Assembly (NCBI RefSeq): GCF_029784135.1
Contig: NC_073745.1
Span: forward strand, 314,138,936-314,202,935
From: Toxorhynchites rutilus septentrionalis
Taxonomy: Eukaryota; Arthropoda; Insecta; Diptera; Culicidae
Length of the DNA stretch: 64,000 nucleotides
Direction of reading: 5' to 3'
Position numbers and translations under genes: made by a program. The notes below the pieces were generated by a model that saw nothing but the letters and a program-made list of their open reading frames with translations, was not told the origin of the DNA and searched no databases. Of the stretch, positions 1 through 10,586 are shown in pieces (within the stretch, counting starts at the first letter, position 1; the number at the start of each line of letters is the position of its first letter).

Positions 1-245
1 TGCAATTGCTTATGCTCCTCTTTTTTCTGCGGGGCGAGTTTGGTGCTTTGTATTTTGTTTTTGCTCTTCGATTCGGTCTATGTTGGGTATGCAGTTAGTG
101 TTGTGATTCTATCGTGTGGAGGGAAAATGTACGAAGGAGTGAATGAAATGGCTGCGCGTTGCGGAGGTGGTTTACGCAGGACATATTGTAGCTAGTAGCT
201 AGCTAGTCAAACGAGTACCGGTCAAGAATTAAGACAGAAGAGGCT

Positions 246-367
246 TATAAAGGGCTCGTCTTCGGTGGATACTTCCAGTTTGTGTCGGATAGACTCCGGA
301 TCTAGTCGAAGAATCGGACAAACCGTGGGAATATTGGCAGACAGAGAGTGGAAGAAAGAGTGCTAAG
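246..367 (+). promoter_or_regulatory. core promoter and non-coding first exon
   Basis: A TATA box (TATAAAG, 246-252) lies 31 bases before the A of an initiator-like TCCAGTT (A at 277). A DPE-like AGTCG sits at 304-308, which is +28 to +32. The predicted transcript contains no ATG and reaches a strong splice donor, AAG|GTAAGAG, after base 367. This looks like a complete insect core promoter with an untranslated first exon. The first gene downstream on this strand starts its coding exon at 9459 directly after a splice acceptor, so a 9.1-kb first intron full of repeats is the simplest pairing. Joining the exons would give AAG before the ATG, with A at -3. The pairing is inferred; an exon of another gene is possible. 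Confidence 0.5.
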
Positions 368-2027
368 GTAAGAGTTGTGTAAAATAGTGTCCATTAGAAA
401 TCGGCTGCAGTGATTTTCAAGAAAGTTTAAAGAAAGTGTGTGCAACTGAAAACACTTAGTGTATTCAAAATGTGATTTAATACTGTTATGAGATATAACC
501 ATCGATACATGTAATACGGTTTTGTGACGAACCGCAAAATCTCATTTTAAAGTACTGAAGTACTTTTACTAAAGATCTGCAGCTCTATCTCCCATTCATT
601 CATTCACTTATGGAATAAATCAATACTATCTACTCATGTTCGAACTCAGTGGAATTTGGTCTCTGTTTCCTAACCTTAGCAACAGCTCTGGCTGCAATCC
701 AAGAAACGTCCAAGCACCGTTTGGCGCCAGTCCAGGTTTCTCGGTGCCCACGAGTCACAGACTGCAGTTGAATTATTTTTTCGCATGCTGTCGTTGCATG
801 CGAGGCTCCAATGAGAGAAACGCATAAGATGATTTAAACAACACACACTTTTTTTTTATTTTTACGCTTTTCTCATTTTCGAAATCACTGCTCTTGCGAG
901 GAACTTTCATCTCCAGCTCGGCAAGGCCAAAGCTAGTTTCTGGTGGTGTGATAGCAGCCGAAACTGCATTGCCGCTTCTGGCCGCGAGCCAAAGCCCCGG
1001 GGCGGGAACGAAAGGAAAGCTTCGCAAAAAAGTGCCAACTTTGAGCCAAAATTTCGATCGTAGTGAGAGCGTTCCCTGGCGGCGAACGACGACTGGCGAC
1101 GGGATGAAAATAACAGAAAAAAACGCAGCATTCGGGAGTTTTAATCCGATACCATAAGTGAGTGAATGTGTGTAGGGGAAAAGGGGGGAATTTGGACCAC
1201 CTAAGCAAATTGTCTAATATTTCCAAACCAATAAGGTCTTAATAAAAAATGTCACATTGTTTACCGAGCTACACTTGTTTTCTCTCAATCAAGAATGTTT
1301 AATCATTATATCAAGTTTCAAATCACCAAATATATCATAAAAAAAAATTATTTTTGGACATGGGGTGAAAAACATACTTATGTTTATGTAAAGTATTTTA
1401 GGATAATGTTACAATCAGTAACAGTGTTCTGGAATCGATACCAGGTCGATACCAGATACAGACCAGAAAAATTGGATTGAACCATTTCGAATTCTGCATG
1501 GATCTTGTCACTGTTGTTCGAGCATTTTTAAACACTTTCGAAGCTTGGTCAAAGAAAATCCATTCTTGATGCGATTTTCAAGTTCCTCCTTCTTCCAACG
1601 TTGTTTGCTTATCCTCTTTTTGTAATTCAGCGGAATCTGGAATCAATTAGGCCAAAAAAAAAGCCTCAAACCTGTAGGACCAATTCACCCCACAAAAACG
1701 TGTCCATGTCACCCCACACAACATACAAAAATTGAAATGCAATTAATTTCATTTATTGTTATGAAACTTATGATTTCGCTGCATTAAATTGTTCCTCTTC
1801 TGAAGACGAACAGAACTTGACTGCACAATAAACGAAAAGTTTGTTTAATTAGCGGGAAAAACCATAAAACCTCGATCGGAAAACTCACATTTTTTGGCCA
1901 TCAATGTGCTTGCTGTGTTCATGCTACCGTTTTCTTCCACCTCTCGAATTTTACCAAAGTTTTTTACGTTAAGTACATACGGTTCAACAATAAAACTAGA
2001 TGATTTATTCAATCAACATAAAAAATC
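368..2027. other. no supported gene; possible intron
   Basis: No convincing coding region. A GC-richer island at about 885-1110 stands out from AT-rich surroundings but carries only short unsupported reading frames. From about 1170 to 2100 the sequence repeats phrases such as CACCCCGTGTTACCC, also seen in part near 12050, and is probably an old repeat. Confidence 0.4.
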
Positions 2028-3840
2028 CAAGCTGAGCTGTACTTTTTGAGATAAAGGGGTAGTCCAAATCACCCCGTATGTCCAACTCACCCCGTGTTAC
2101 CCTACTTGTTGGTAGCCGTTATGAGCAGTCGCGCGGCCAAGGTTGAATGCAGCGACTTTGAATTATGTTTTGTTGGTTCTCTCATGAGCAGGGGTCAGAC
2201 TTTCTTGGTATTCTGTCTGATATTTGCGATTAATTTGAATTATTTTTCTTATAAAGAAAATTAAGTGTGCAATCGTTCAAATGCACATTGTAATAGTAAT
2301 GACTAAAAAATAAACCAAAAAAATAAACTAGTATCTAAATTATGAAAATAATCAAGCGAATTCAGATAAGTGCCTCCGTTGAAGTTAGCTGATCGGATCA
2401 ACATTGTGAAACAACATGAATAAATTCATATTAGTACATTTCAATAGCATGTAATGACCGAATACCCGCTTTCGGCTTCGGGTTAGTGTTTTACAATAAA
2501 TTTTGGTTCAATGTGAGTCTGGGTATAAAATATATACTTGGAAAGAAAATAAGCGGAGCGAAGTGATATACGTCCGATTTTTTGAGTGATTTTTAGAAAA
2601 GATGGAATTTGTTGATTAAAGAATACTGTAACTCATGTATTCTTTCATCAGGAAATCCAATCTTTTATCAAATTTTATCAACAAATCCACAACAATCAAC
2701 AAAATCATAATTTCACAATAAACATATTTTGCTGTTTAATGTGTACATGCGTAGGGAATAAAAAATATCGAGAGAGAGGAATCGATACCATTTTGTAAAG
2801 CTTCATTCCAAAACTAAAATGTGTTTGAAACCAAATAATAATCGGACACCTATAAATTTCATTAATAAGCTCTAGCTTGCTCCCTTGAATGTTCCTGTAA
2901 GATATTTTCCTAAAGAGATTACCATCGATTTCAATACAAGCTGAGCTGTACTTTTTGAGATAAAGGGGTAGTCCAAATCACCCCGTATGTCCAACTCACC
3001 CCGTGTTACCCTACTTGTTGGTAGCCGTTATGAGCAGTCGCGCGGCCAAGGTTGAATGCAGCGACTTTGAATTATGTTTTGTTGGTTCTCTCATGAGCAG
3101 GGGTCAGACTTTCTTGGTATTCTGTCTGATATTTGCGATTAATTTGAATTATTTTTCTTATAAAGAAAATTAAGTGTGCAATCGTTCAAATGCACATTGT
3201 AATAGTAATGACTAAAAAATAAACCAAAAAAATAAACTAGTATCTAAATTATGAAAATAATCAAGCGAATTCAGATAAGTGCCTCCGTTGAAGTTAGCTG
3301 ATCGGATCAACATTGTGAAACAACATGAATAAATTCATATTAGTACATTTCAATAGCATGTAATGACCGAATACCCGCTTTCGGCTTCGGGTTAGTGTTT
3401 TACAATAAATTTTGGTTCAATGTGAGTCTGGGTATAAAATATATACTTGGAAAGAAAATAAGCGGAGCGAAGTGATATACGTCCGATTTTTTGAGTGATT
3501 TTTAGAAAAGATGGAATTTGTTGATTAAAGAATACTGTAACTCATGTATTCTTTCATCAGGAAATCCAATCTTTTATCAAATTTTATCAACAAATCCACA
3601 ACAATCAACAAAATCATAATTTCACAATAAACATATTTTGCTGTTTAATGTGTACATGCGTAGGGAATAAAAAATATCGAGAGAGAGGAATCGATACCAT
3701 TTTGTAAAGCTTCATTCCAAAACTAAAATGTGTTTGAAACCAAATAATAATCGGACACCTATAAATTTCATTAATAAGCTCTAGCTTGCTCCCTTGAATG
3801 TTCCTGTAAGATATTTTCCTAAAGAGATTACCATCGATTT

Positions 3841-3845
<5 letters not shown>
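2028..3845. repeat. exact 909-bp tandem duplication
   Basis: Bases 2028-2936 and 2937-3845 are direct copies, offset by 909 bases, and I found no mismatch while reading them side by side. The unit contains no gene. The second copy runs straight into an (AT)n tract, which the first copy lacks after the same CAATA end. Either a very recent tandem duplication or an assembly artefact. Confidence 0.9.

Positions 3846-3932
<87 letters not shown>
3843..3932. repeat. (AT)n microsatellite, about 45 units
   Basis: An uninterrupted AT dinucleotide run of about 90 bases directly after the second copy of the 909-bp duplication. Length in a raw assembly is likely approximate. Confidence 0.95.
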
Positions 3933-3934
<2 letters not shown>

Positions 3935-4785
3935 GAGGATATGACTGTAACATTCATATTGCTTGTGACAAGAACTCTTTAGAAAACAATTTTTTTGTAA
4001 TAGTTCAAAATAGTTGGTTCTAATTGGGGATTACTTTCGACACTTCAAATTCAAATCTTTGATTATTTCCTAGATTTATGATCTGTCTAAACAAATTCAA
4101 CCATTCAACCGTCAATAAACAATCAATAAACATAATTTTATAGAGGAAAAAACAACCGAAACGAATTATTAATTCAAAAAGCGGCAATTATTGCTTTGGT
4201 GGACAAATTATTTTAATTTTTTCCCTCAGTTTTCCATAGTTACACAACCCAACCTAGGATTTTCTGTTGTATCCTGGAGAATGTGTTGTAACTATGTAAA
4301 CAATGCAGCAAGTATTTATGGTAGTGGTTAATTTTTCTGTCTAATGTACCTCAGGAGTTTTGCTTCAAAATTTCATTTTGATATGTTGAGCGGTTTTTTT
4401 TATTGACTAAAATTTTGAGAAAATTAGAGCAACATTCAACTGCAAACTGTACTCATGATTTGATCGGTTTGTACCTTCCATTTCTGGATGTTTTCGATTA
4501 AGTGGATTGTAAAGATTGGGTGTAAATATGCTTTTTTTTTTTAATTTTAAGTCTCTTCAAAACAAAGAAGTGAAGTTTTCTTTATTATTTCAATATGATT
4601 TTAATCTTATCCCCATGAGTTTATTTGTTTTATTTATTTCTTTCGAAAATCACACAAAATCATCAATGTTGAAATCAGAACACATAAAAAATGTTTGTTG
4701 ACGGAATTTGAAAGAAAAAAATTCACTCTATATAATATGTGATTTTCAAAGATATGTTATTTTTTGTATTTGAGTGAATTAAAAA
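3933..4785. other. no gene seen
   Basis: AT-rich sequence with only short chance reading frames and no recognisable motif. Confidence 0.4.
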
Positions 4786-5041
4786 TGAGGGGCTTAGAAT
4801 GCAAGGGGTGTAAGTGACTTGATCGATTTCTCTTCATCAACTTTTTCTTTAGTTAATAACTCAATTGCAAAAACGTTCCAATTTAAGTTTGCTATAGAAT
4901 CTGATAGGTGAGGTTCTGACCTATCTTCCACATTGTCAAAACCGCTGGGAATGTATTTGACGCTATGCTATGACCAAAAGGGAGAGTCGATGTAGAGAAA
5001 TCGATCAAATCACTTACACCCCTTTCATTCTAAGCCCCTCA
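4786..5041. mobile_element. MITE with ~46-bp terminal inverted repeats
   Basis: The left end TGAGGGGCTTAGAATG and the right end CATTCTAAGCCCCTCA are inverted copies, and the pairing continues for about 46 bases through the GATCGATTTCTCT part with few mismatches. Only about 165 bases separate the arms and there is no coding capacity. No clear target-site duplication, so the superfamily is unknown. Confidence 0.75.
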
Positions 5042-5099
5042 ATTTTGATGTAGAATTTTACGGTTTTTTCATGGTCACCCCAATCAAACTTAGTTAAAA

Positions 5100-6350
5100 A
5101 ACTACTTTGTGGGATATATTTATTCTTTAGACAAAAAGTTGTTACATATGACAGAGCGCTCATTTTCATGTTATTAAAAATAGCTTGGCCAAAATTTTCC
5201 ATGAAATAAAAAATCTAACTTTCTATTCTTTATAGATAGAGATAAATATAGTTCGACAATATTGTAGTACCTGTTATTTCAAGCAGCTTTGTAGAACAAA
5301 ATTTTTTTATATCTCTTGAAATAACCGATATAGCGACTTTTTCTAAGTTGCATTAGGGTGAGCATGAAAAAGCGTTTTTTTTTGCTCTAACTTTTATATT
5401 TGAAATTCTACTTCAAAACTTTCTTCGTACGACTTTTAGAGCTTATCAAGACCAACATTTTGCGATGCAGAACTTGTCAATATCCTAATCCTACTCAAAG
5501 TTTTTTTTCCGAAATATATATTTTATTAAGCACATATGGCGTTAGCCTGACGGGGCCGGGAGTTCAATATTTTGACAATTTTTGTCTTACGACTATGTTA
5601 GTAATATGTAACCGATTACTCGCGGTTGGCTCGAGGTGAGTATTACAAAGATTCTCATAATTGGTGTAGTCTCCAGTGTTCTGTATGTGTGGCCGATGGG
5701 ATACTTCCTATTGGGCTGCTACTGACCAGTAATACCACAAAGCTAATTAAAATTGAAAACATGAGTTTTTGGGTGGAAAACCCAAAAACTCATGTTTTCA
5801 ATTTTAATTTACTCAAACACGAAAAATAACATAGTTTTGTAAATCACACACTATGTATAATCAAATATGCTCTTTCAAATGTCATCAATAAACTTTGTTT
5901 ATGTTTTTCGGGAAGAAATATCACTAATTTTGAGTGAAATTGAGATATTGAAAAGTTTCGCATCGCCAAATTATTGTATTAGTAAGCTCTAAAAGTTGTT
6001 TGAAAACAGTTTGTATGTAGAACTTGAAATATGAAAGTTAGAGCAAGAGAACAGTTTTTTTTTTCATGGTGACCCTAACGCAACATAGAAAAAGGCGCTA
6101 TATCGGCTATTTCAAGAGATAGAAAAAAACTTTGTTCTACAAAGATGTCTCAAATAACTGGGACTACAACATTGTCAAACTATGTTTACCTCTATCTATA
6201 AAGATAAGAAAGTTATATTTCTTATTTCATTGTCAATTTTGGTCACCCTATTTTTGATAACATGAAAATTAGCGCTCTATTATATCTGACAAGTTTGTTG
6301 AAGAAAGTTTTTGTCTAGAGAATAACTGCCAAGCTCTAAGCGCTAATTTC
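5100..6350. repeat. foldback element with ~320-bp arms
   Basis: The segment 5117-5435 returns as a diverged reverse complement at about 6000-6333 (for example CGATATAGCGACTTTTTCTA against TAGAAAAAGGCGCTATATCG). The centre includes a perfect hairpin at 5745-5809. No transposase frame. A non-autonomous inverted-repeat element. Confidence 0.75.
5745..5809. repeat. perfect 29-bp hairpin
   Basis: Arms 5745-5773 and 5781-5809 are perfect reverse complements with a 7-base loop (TGGAAAA). It lies close to the centre of the surrounding foldback element. Confidence 0.9.
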
Positions 6351-6379
6351 CACTTAAATGCACCTCCTGGACCATTGTG

Positions 6380-6900
6380 TATTGTTAACACCCTGTAGCT
6401 CATAACTGAATGGAACAAACAACAAACAACAAAAGATTTTTTTTAGTGTGAAATGCCACCTTTACAACGAGCCTAAACTTGAAATTGTATGATCACTAAA
6501 GCCAGCCAACGACAAAATTATTGGATAACTTTTTCTCCAACTTAATATATACAAAAAACTAATGTTTGTTTGCTATTTTAATCTATAAAAACAAGTGTTG
6601 TCTTCCCACTAGAACATGCGCAATAAAACAACATGGAAGTACACGAAACACTCGTATATTTCGCTCGTCTAATAAAAACCATAGGCATTGCGAAATCAAG
6701 CATATGTGTAAGAATGGTTAAGTTGTTTTCTATTCTCATTTATATTTTTATAAAACTTCTCCTCATGACACCTTTCTTCATTAAAAAAAAAAAACATATA
6801 TACATGATACCAGGTAGCTGGCACGAAAACTTCCAGTAGATGATAGAGGATCGTATTCGATGAATAAAATCTATCTACCAATCTTAGCTATGACAGAGTT
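6380..6900. repeat. dispersed repeat with ACACCCTGTA end
   Basis: The block starting TTAACACCCTGTAGCTCAT and ending near the GATGATAGAGGATCGTAT phrase recurs, diverged, at 46637-47370, and its right part at 41480-41660. This looks like one MITE family with short TAACACCCTGTA-type termini. Exact borders are uncertain. Confidence 0.5.
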
Positions 6901-6936
6901 AGAGACTTGACTCTCTCCAATTTTTTTTTAAACTTT

Positions 6937-7271
6937 GTACTTATAATGGAAACTACCCAAAATTACAATTTTCACTGTCATATGATCAATTTAAATTACG
7001 ACTGATTTTTGAAAAGGGCGTATTCAAATTCATTGATCTTTCTTTCAAAAATAGTAATTCAAAATCCAGAAGTTTGCTTGAAATATGATGTTTGACAATG
7101 ATGTTCGAAAATAAATGAACTATAACATTTAACATTTAATAACATTTTGAATGCACTGTAAAAAATCTTATTCAAAAATGGGTTTAATTGGGTTGAAGAT
7201 TAAATTCATATGATACATGAATTATATGACAATGAAAATTGTGATTTTAGGTAGATTCCATCATAAGTACC
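6937..7271. mobile_element. MITE with inverted ends
   Basis: Left end GTACTTATAATGGAAACTAC matches the reverse complement of the right end, which ends in TTCCATCATAAGTACC; pairing extends through the CAATTTTCA segment. A related fragment lies at 22690-22870. No coding capacity. Confidence 0.65.
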
Positions 7272-7329
7272 AAGTTTCAAAAAAATCGGAGAGGGTCGGC
7301 TGATTTGGCATGGAATTGTTCTATATTTA

Positions 7330-7975
7330 TATTCACTAATGATGAAACGGATAATAAGTTGGTCGAATACCGGATACCGGATATCCGTGAAGCTTCGAGG
7401 TTGGATGGTAGAATATCTGGCAGTCGGATATTCGACTTTTCGACATTTTATTTACCAATATGAAACTGGGAAAAAACTTCATATGTGCATGAAGCAAATA
7501 ATTACATTCACAATTACATTTAGGGAGTAATAAAAACATTTTTACATGCAAATAATGAAATATGATCAAATTTTCCGTATGGAATGAATATCCCTTAATA
7601 TTCTTAAGAGTTTAATGTTTTCTGCAAGGAATTGATTAACAAATATGTGATTAACATATTTCTAACGGAAAACTAGGGATCGACACGTGTTAACGTGTTA
7701 AACTCTAAGCAGTATCCCAACTAGCAAGATTTGCTAGAGTTTATCGTTCAGCTCTTTGCAGTAGTACAAAACTGTTTTCTGAAGCTGGTTTGGTGTACGA
7801 ACCGAAGCGAAGGTAATGAATTATTGTTATAAGTTAATAGTAATTTATTTAAAAAAAATATTATTTATCTATTTTAATGAGAAATTATTGACTTTTTAAA
7901 AAAATCCAGTATCCGGCGGATAGACTGGATACCGGGTAGTTACCGGATATCCGATTCATCTCTAATATTTACATC
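7330..7975. mobile_element. possible hAT-type MITE rich in CCGGATATCCG
   Basis: Both ends carry GATGAA-CGGATA in inverted orientation, with CCGGATATCCG motifs just inside (7370-7390 and 7920-7955). GATGCAYCGGATAT-like ends are common in insect hAT relatives, but I could not confirm an 8-bp duplication. Confidence 0.4.
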
Positions 7976-8218
7976 AAAATATAATTCTCTCCGACAATTA
8001 AATTAATTAAATATTAAATAGCTAAAGATTTCATCGGAAACCATACGCTTAACATTACATAATAACACTATAACACCATAACACCATAATATTGAATCGT
8101 GATCCACTTTTCACAAGGCAAGAACTAATAATTGTAAATGATGACTGAGTGTTATCGAAAATTGTCATAACCTAAAACAAGTTTCAGATCATATTACAAT
8201 AACTTTTATTCAGCACTT

Positions 8219-8549
8219 TGTTTTTTGTTATCAATACCTTCAAACATTCAAGTTTTCTTACTATGAGCAAGTTCATGGGTCCAATCGCCGAACTGTGCAT
8301 TGATTGATCTTCTGATCGACCCCGTTGAATTTACCTTTTACTGAAAAATTCCTAGTATTTCTACCAAAACTCATCATTATAATATCAGATTATTTTCAGA
8401 CACAAGTTCAAGATTTTTCAACTTTTTTTTCTCAATTAGTCATGAAAACCTTCCCCGGCCTCAAAAACCCATACATACCAATTTTCATGTCGATCGGTTC
8501 AGTAGTTTCCGAGTCCATAAGAATCGGACAGACAGATAGAAAGAAATCC

Positions 8550-8626
<77 letters not shown>
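8219..8626 (-). mobile_element. Helitron fragment, 3' end missing
   Basis: Bases 8219-8550 match the Helitron at 39014-40699 (shared TTTGTTTTTTGTTATCAATA and GATCGGTTCAGTAGTTTCCG). Read on the minus strand it starts with a TCTATATA-type Helitron 5' end whose TA run has grown to about 72 bases (8553-8624). The CTAG end and the minisatellite of the full copy are absent. Confidence 0.65.
8553..8624. repeat. (TA)n microsatellite
   Basis: About 36 TA units at the position where the sister Helitron has only a short TATATATA terminus. Confidence 0.95.
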
Positions 8627-9458
8627 TCAATCGATTTTTTGTATTTTAAATATGTTACTTTATTAAACATCAAGGGTTTTTCGGGGTACACGTTTTTCTG
8701 TGCAGAATGGAAATATTATCCTGGCTCATCGACTCTTTAAAATCGTTTTGGCGCGTAGTATGTATATGTAGTAATATGTAATTACGATAAATTAGGCTTG
8801 TTATTTGATTCCAAAAGTAAACGCAATGCATGTCTACTGAATTATTGTTTCTATTGTTTATTCATAACTATCTAAATTGTTCAACAATAATAATTGTTAA
8901 CTGAAAGGATTGAAATATTGTAGAATGGAAAACCTTGTTTCGAATGAGTTTATTATGGTCATATAATATCTACCGCAAAGGGTTAACCCGATAAATGTAA
9001 ATCATAAAAATATTACACTATCTCGATTGAAGTTTACGTTTGTGAGAACATCAAAAATTACCAACGCTACCATCCAACTTGCATAGCGTTCTCAAGTTCA
9101 AGTCCACGGCTGGTAATAAACATGAGTAAAGAGGTAAAGTGGAAGTCACAGGGCGAGTCGAGCACCCTGCTGGCATCGCAATGAAACGGCAAAACGTGAA
9201 ATTATATCTCTCCCGCAGAAATCTCGTTTTCCGCCTTACTCACCCTCTGATGTTCCTCTTGCGGCTATGCAATTGCAGTGAGTGGTTAAATTTCTTGACC
9301 TTACCCATTGCTGCTAGCAGATACCAACTGGTTCGAGTTGGCAGACTTGTTTTACCCTTTTTCGTCCGCACCAATGTTCTGATTATTTCCCACTGGGTTC
9401 AACAACCACTGCAGTCTTTTTTATAACAGTTTTTTCTTCTTTTTGTCGTTTTTTCCAG
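8627..9458. other. probable 3' part of a 5' UTR intron
   Basis: No repeat or gene recognised. It ends in a pyrimidine-rich tract and CAG at 9456-9458, an acceptor in front of the coding exon. A TATA-like TTTTATAACAG at 9419-9429 could instead be a proximal promoter with a very short leader. Confidence 0.4.
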
Positions 9459-10586
9459 ATGGGAAGACTTTCGTCGATGATTCTTCTGCTAGCAGCTTTC
9501 GCGGGGTGTCGGTCAGCACCAGCCACGTTCATACAGCCGGGTCAGTATTATTTGCTGCAGCCACAACCGGCGACGTTAAAAATCCAACCGCAACTCATCC
9601 AGCCGATCCAACATCTGAAACTTGAGCCAAAACAACAATTTATCTACTATTATCCGTCGGTTCCGCTGGGCAGTGAACTTCATAGTGCCAAACCAATTCG
9701 GTTGATCACGTTGAAACAGGACGAGACACCATGGTGGGAGAATTTCATCAACTTCTGGAAGCCTCCGGGAGAAGCACCCGCGGAAGGCGCGACCGAAGCA
9801 CCTGAGTCCCCCGCCGCTCCCGAGGCGCCTGCAGCCCCAGAATCACCTGCACCGGAAGCTCCAGCTGAAAGTGCAAAAACTTCCATGAAACAACACATTT
9901 TCATAGCCCCAACAGAAGTCGAACAATTTCTTACCAAAACAGTTTCTCATCCGCAGGGGCAGCGATATTACATTCTGAGCGGCACTCCCCAGTTCTTCGG
10001 AAACTTTGACGCTTTACAGAATCCACTGAGTCCCATCTTCAGCTTGCAGCCCCTGCAGGCTCTCCATGCTCGTTCTAATTCCGAAATTCAAGCTGAGGGC
10101 GGTCAATTGAAATTTCTACCCCAGATTGTGACGTCAAATGCACCGATTGCTCCAGTTCCAGCATTGGTGCCAGCACAACTCAAGAACGATCTGTTGGAGT
10201 CTCACCCCGACAAAACCCCAACCATAGAACGCACTTGGGGGCGCTCGTTGGATGATGAACCAGCACCGGAAGAGCAGCCACAGCAACCGCAAGTCCAGGG
10301 TCGATCTCTGTCCGAAGAACCGAGCGAGCAGAACAGCGCCACGCTGACTATGGACGAAAGCAAGAAGGAAGAAATGACCAGCTCTCTCCGGAAGTCGGAC
10401 GAACCAGCGATTGCGGCGGCGAAACCAGCCGGAATAGCGCTCGCCGGACGGGGTGGATTGGCTGCCGCGGCACCAACTGGAACTGCCATCGTTGGGAATA
10501 ATGGTCTCGCTCTGTCCTCGCCAACGGCGACTTCCGTTGCCGGAAACTTCTTTGGAGATGAAGACGAGGAGGAGAAAAAGAACTAG
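9459..10586 (+). CDS. secreted DUF4794/DUF4774-type protein
   Basis: A 375-residue secreted protein. Residues 1-20 form a signal peptide (cleavage near CRSA|PATF). Residues 24-95 are rich in Q, P and Y (PGQYYLLQPQ, FIYYYPSVPLG) and end in WWENFINFW at 92-100, resembling the insect DUF4794 domain. A PEA-rich low-complexity stretch follows (103-140), then RYYILSGTPQFFGNF at 169-183. Two GRSL(D/S)-EP repeats stand at 261 and 281. The C-terminus (about 316-365: AKPAGIALAGRGG, GTAIVGNNGLAL, SVAG) resembles DUF4774, often found in the same insect proteins; an acidic DEDEEE tail ends it. Molecular function is unknown; an extracellular-matrix, cuticle or eggshell role is only a guess. The ATG directly follows a splice acceptor, so the leader is spliced on from upstream, perhaps from 277-367. 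AATAAA sites at about 11225 and 11251 fit a 640-base 3' UTR. Confidence 0.85.
   Translation: MGRLSSMILLLAAFAGCRSAPATFIQPGQYYLLQPQPATLKIQPQLIQPIQHLKLEPKQQFIYYYPSVPLGSELHSAKPIRLITLKQDETPWWENFINFWKPPGEAPAEGATEAPESPAAPEAPAAPESPAPEAPAESAKTSMKQHIFIAPTEVEQFLTKTVSHPQGQRYYILSGTPQFFGNFDALQNPLSPIFSLQPLQALHARSNSEIQAEGGQLKFLPQIVTSNAPIAPVPALVPAQLKNDLLESHPDKTPTIERTWGRSLDDEPAPEEQPQQPQVQGRSLSEEPSEQNSATLTMDESKKEEMTSSLRKSDEPAIAAAKPAGIALAGRGGLAAAAPTGTAIVGNNGLALSSPTATSVAGNFFGDEDEEEKKN

Noticed and set aside
636..1226. Overlapping open frames on both strands
   Set aside because: They overlap each other in several frames in the GC-rich island, with no signal, motif or splice support.
3794..3982. Open frame encoding an Ile/Tyr run
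   Set aside because: It is the AT microsatellite translated; likewise the frames at 8325-8691 and 56754-56948.
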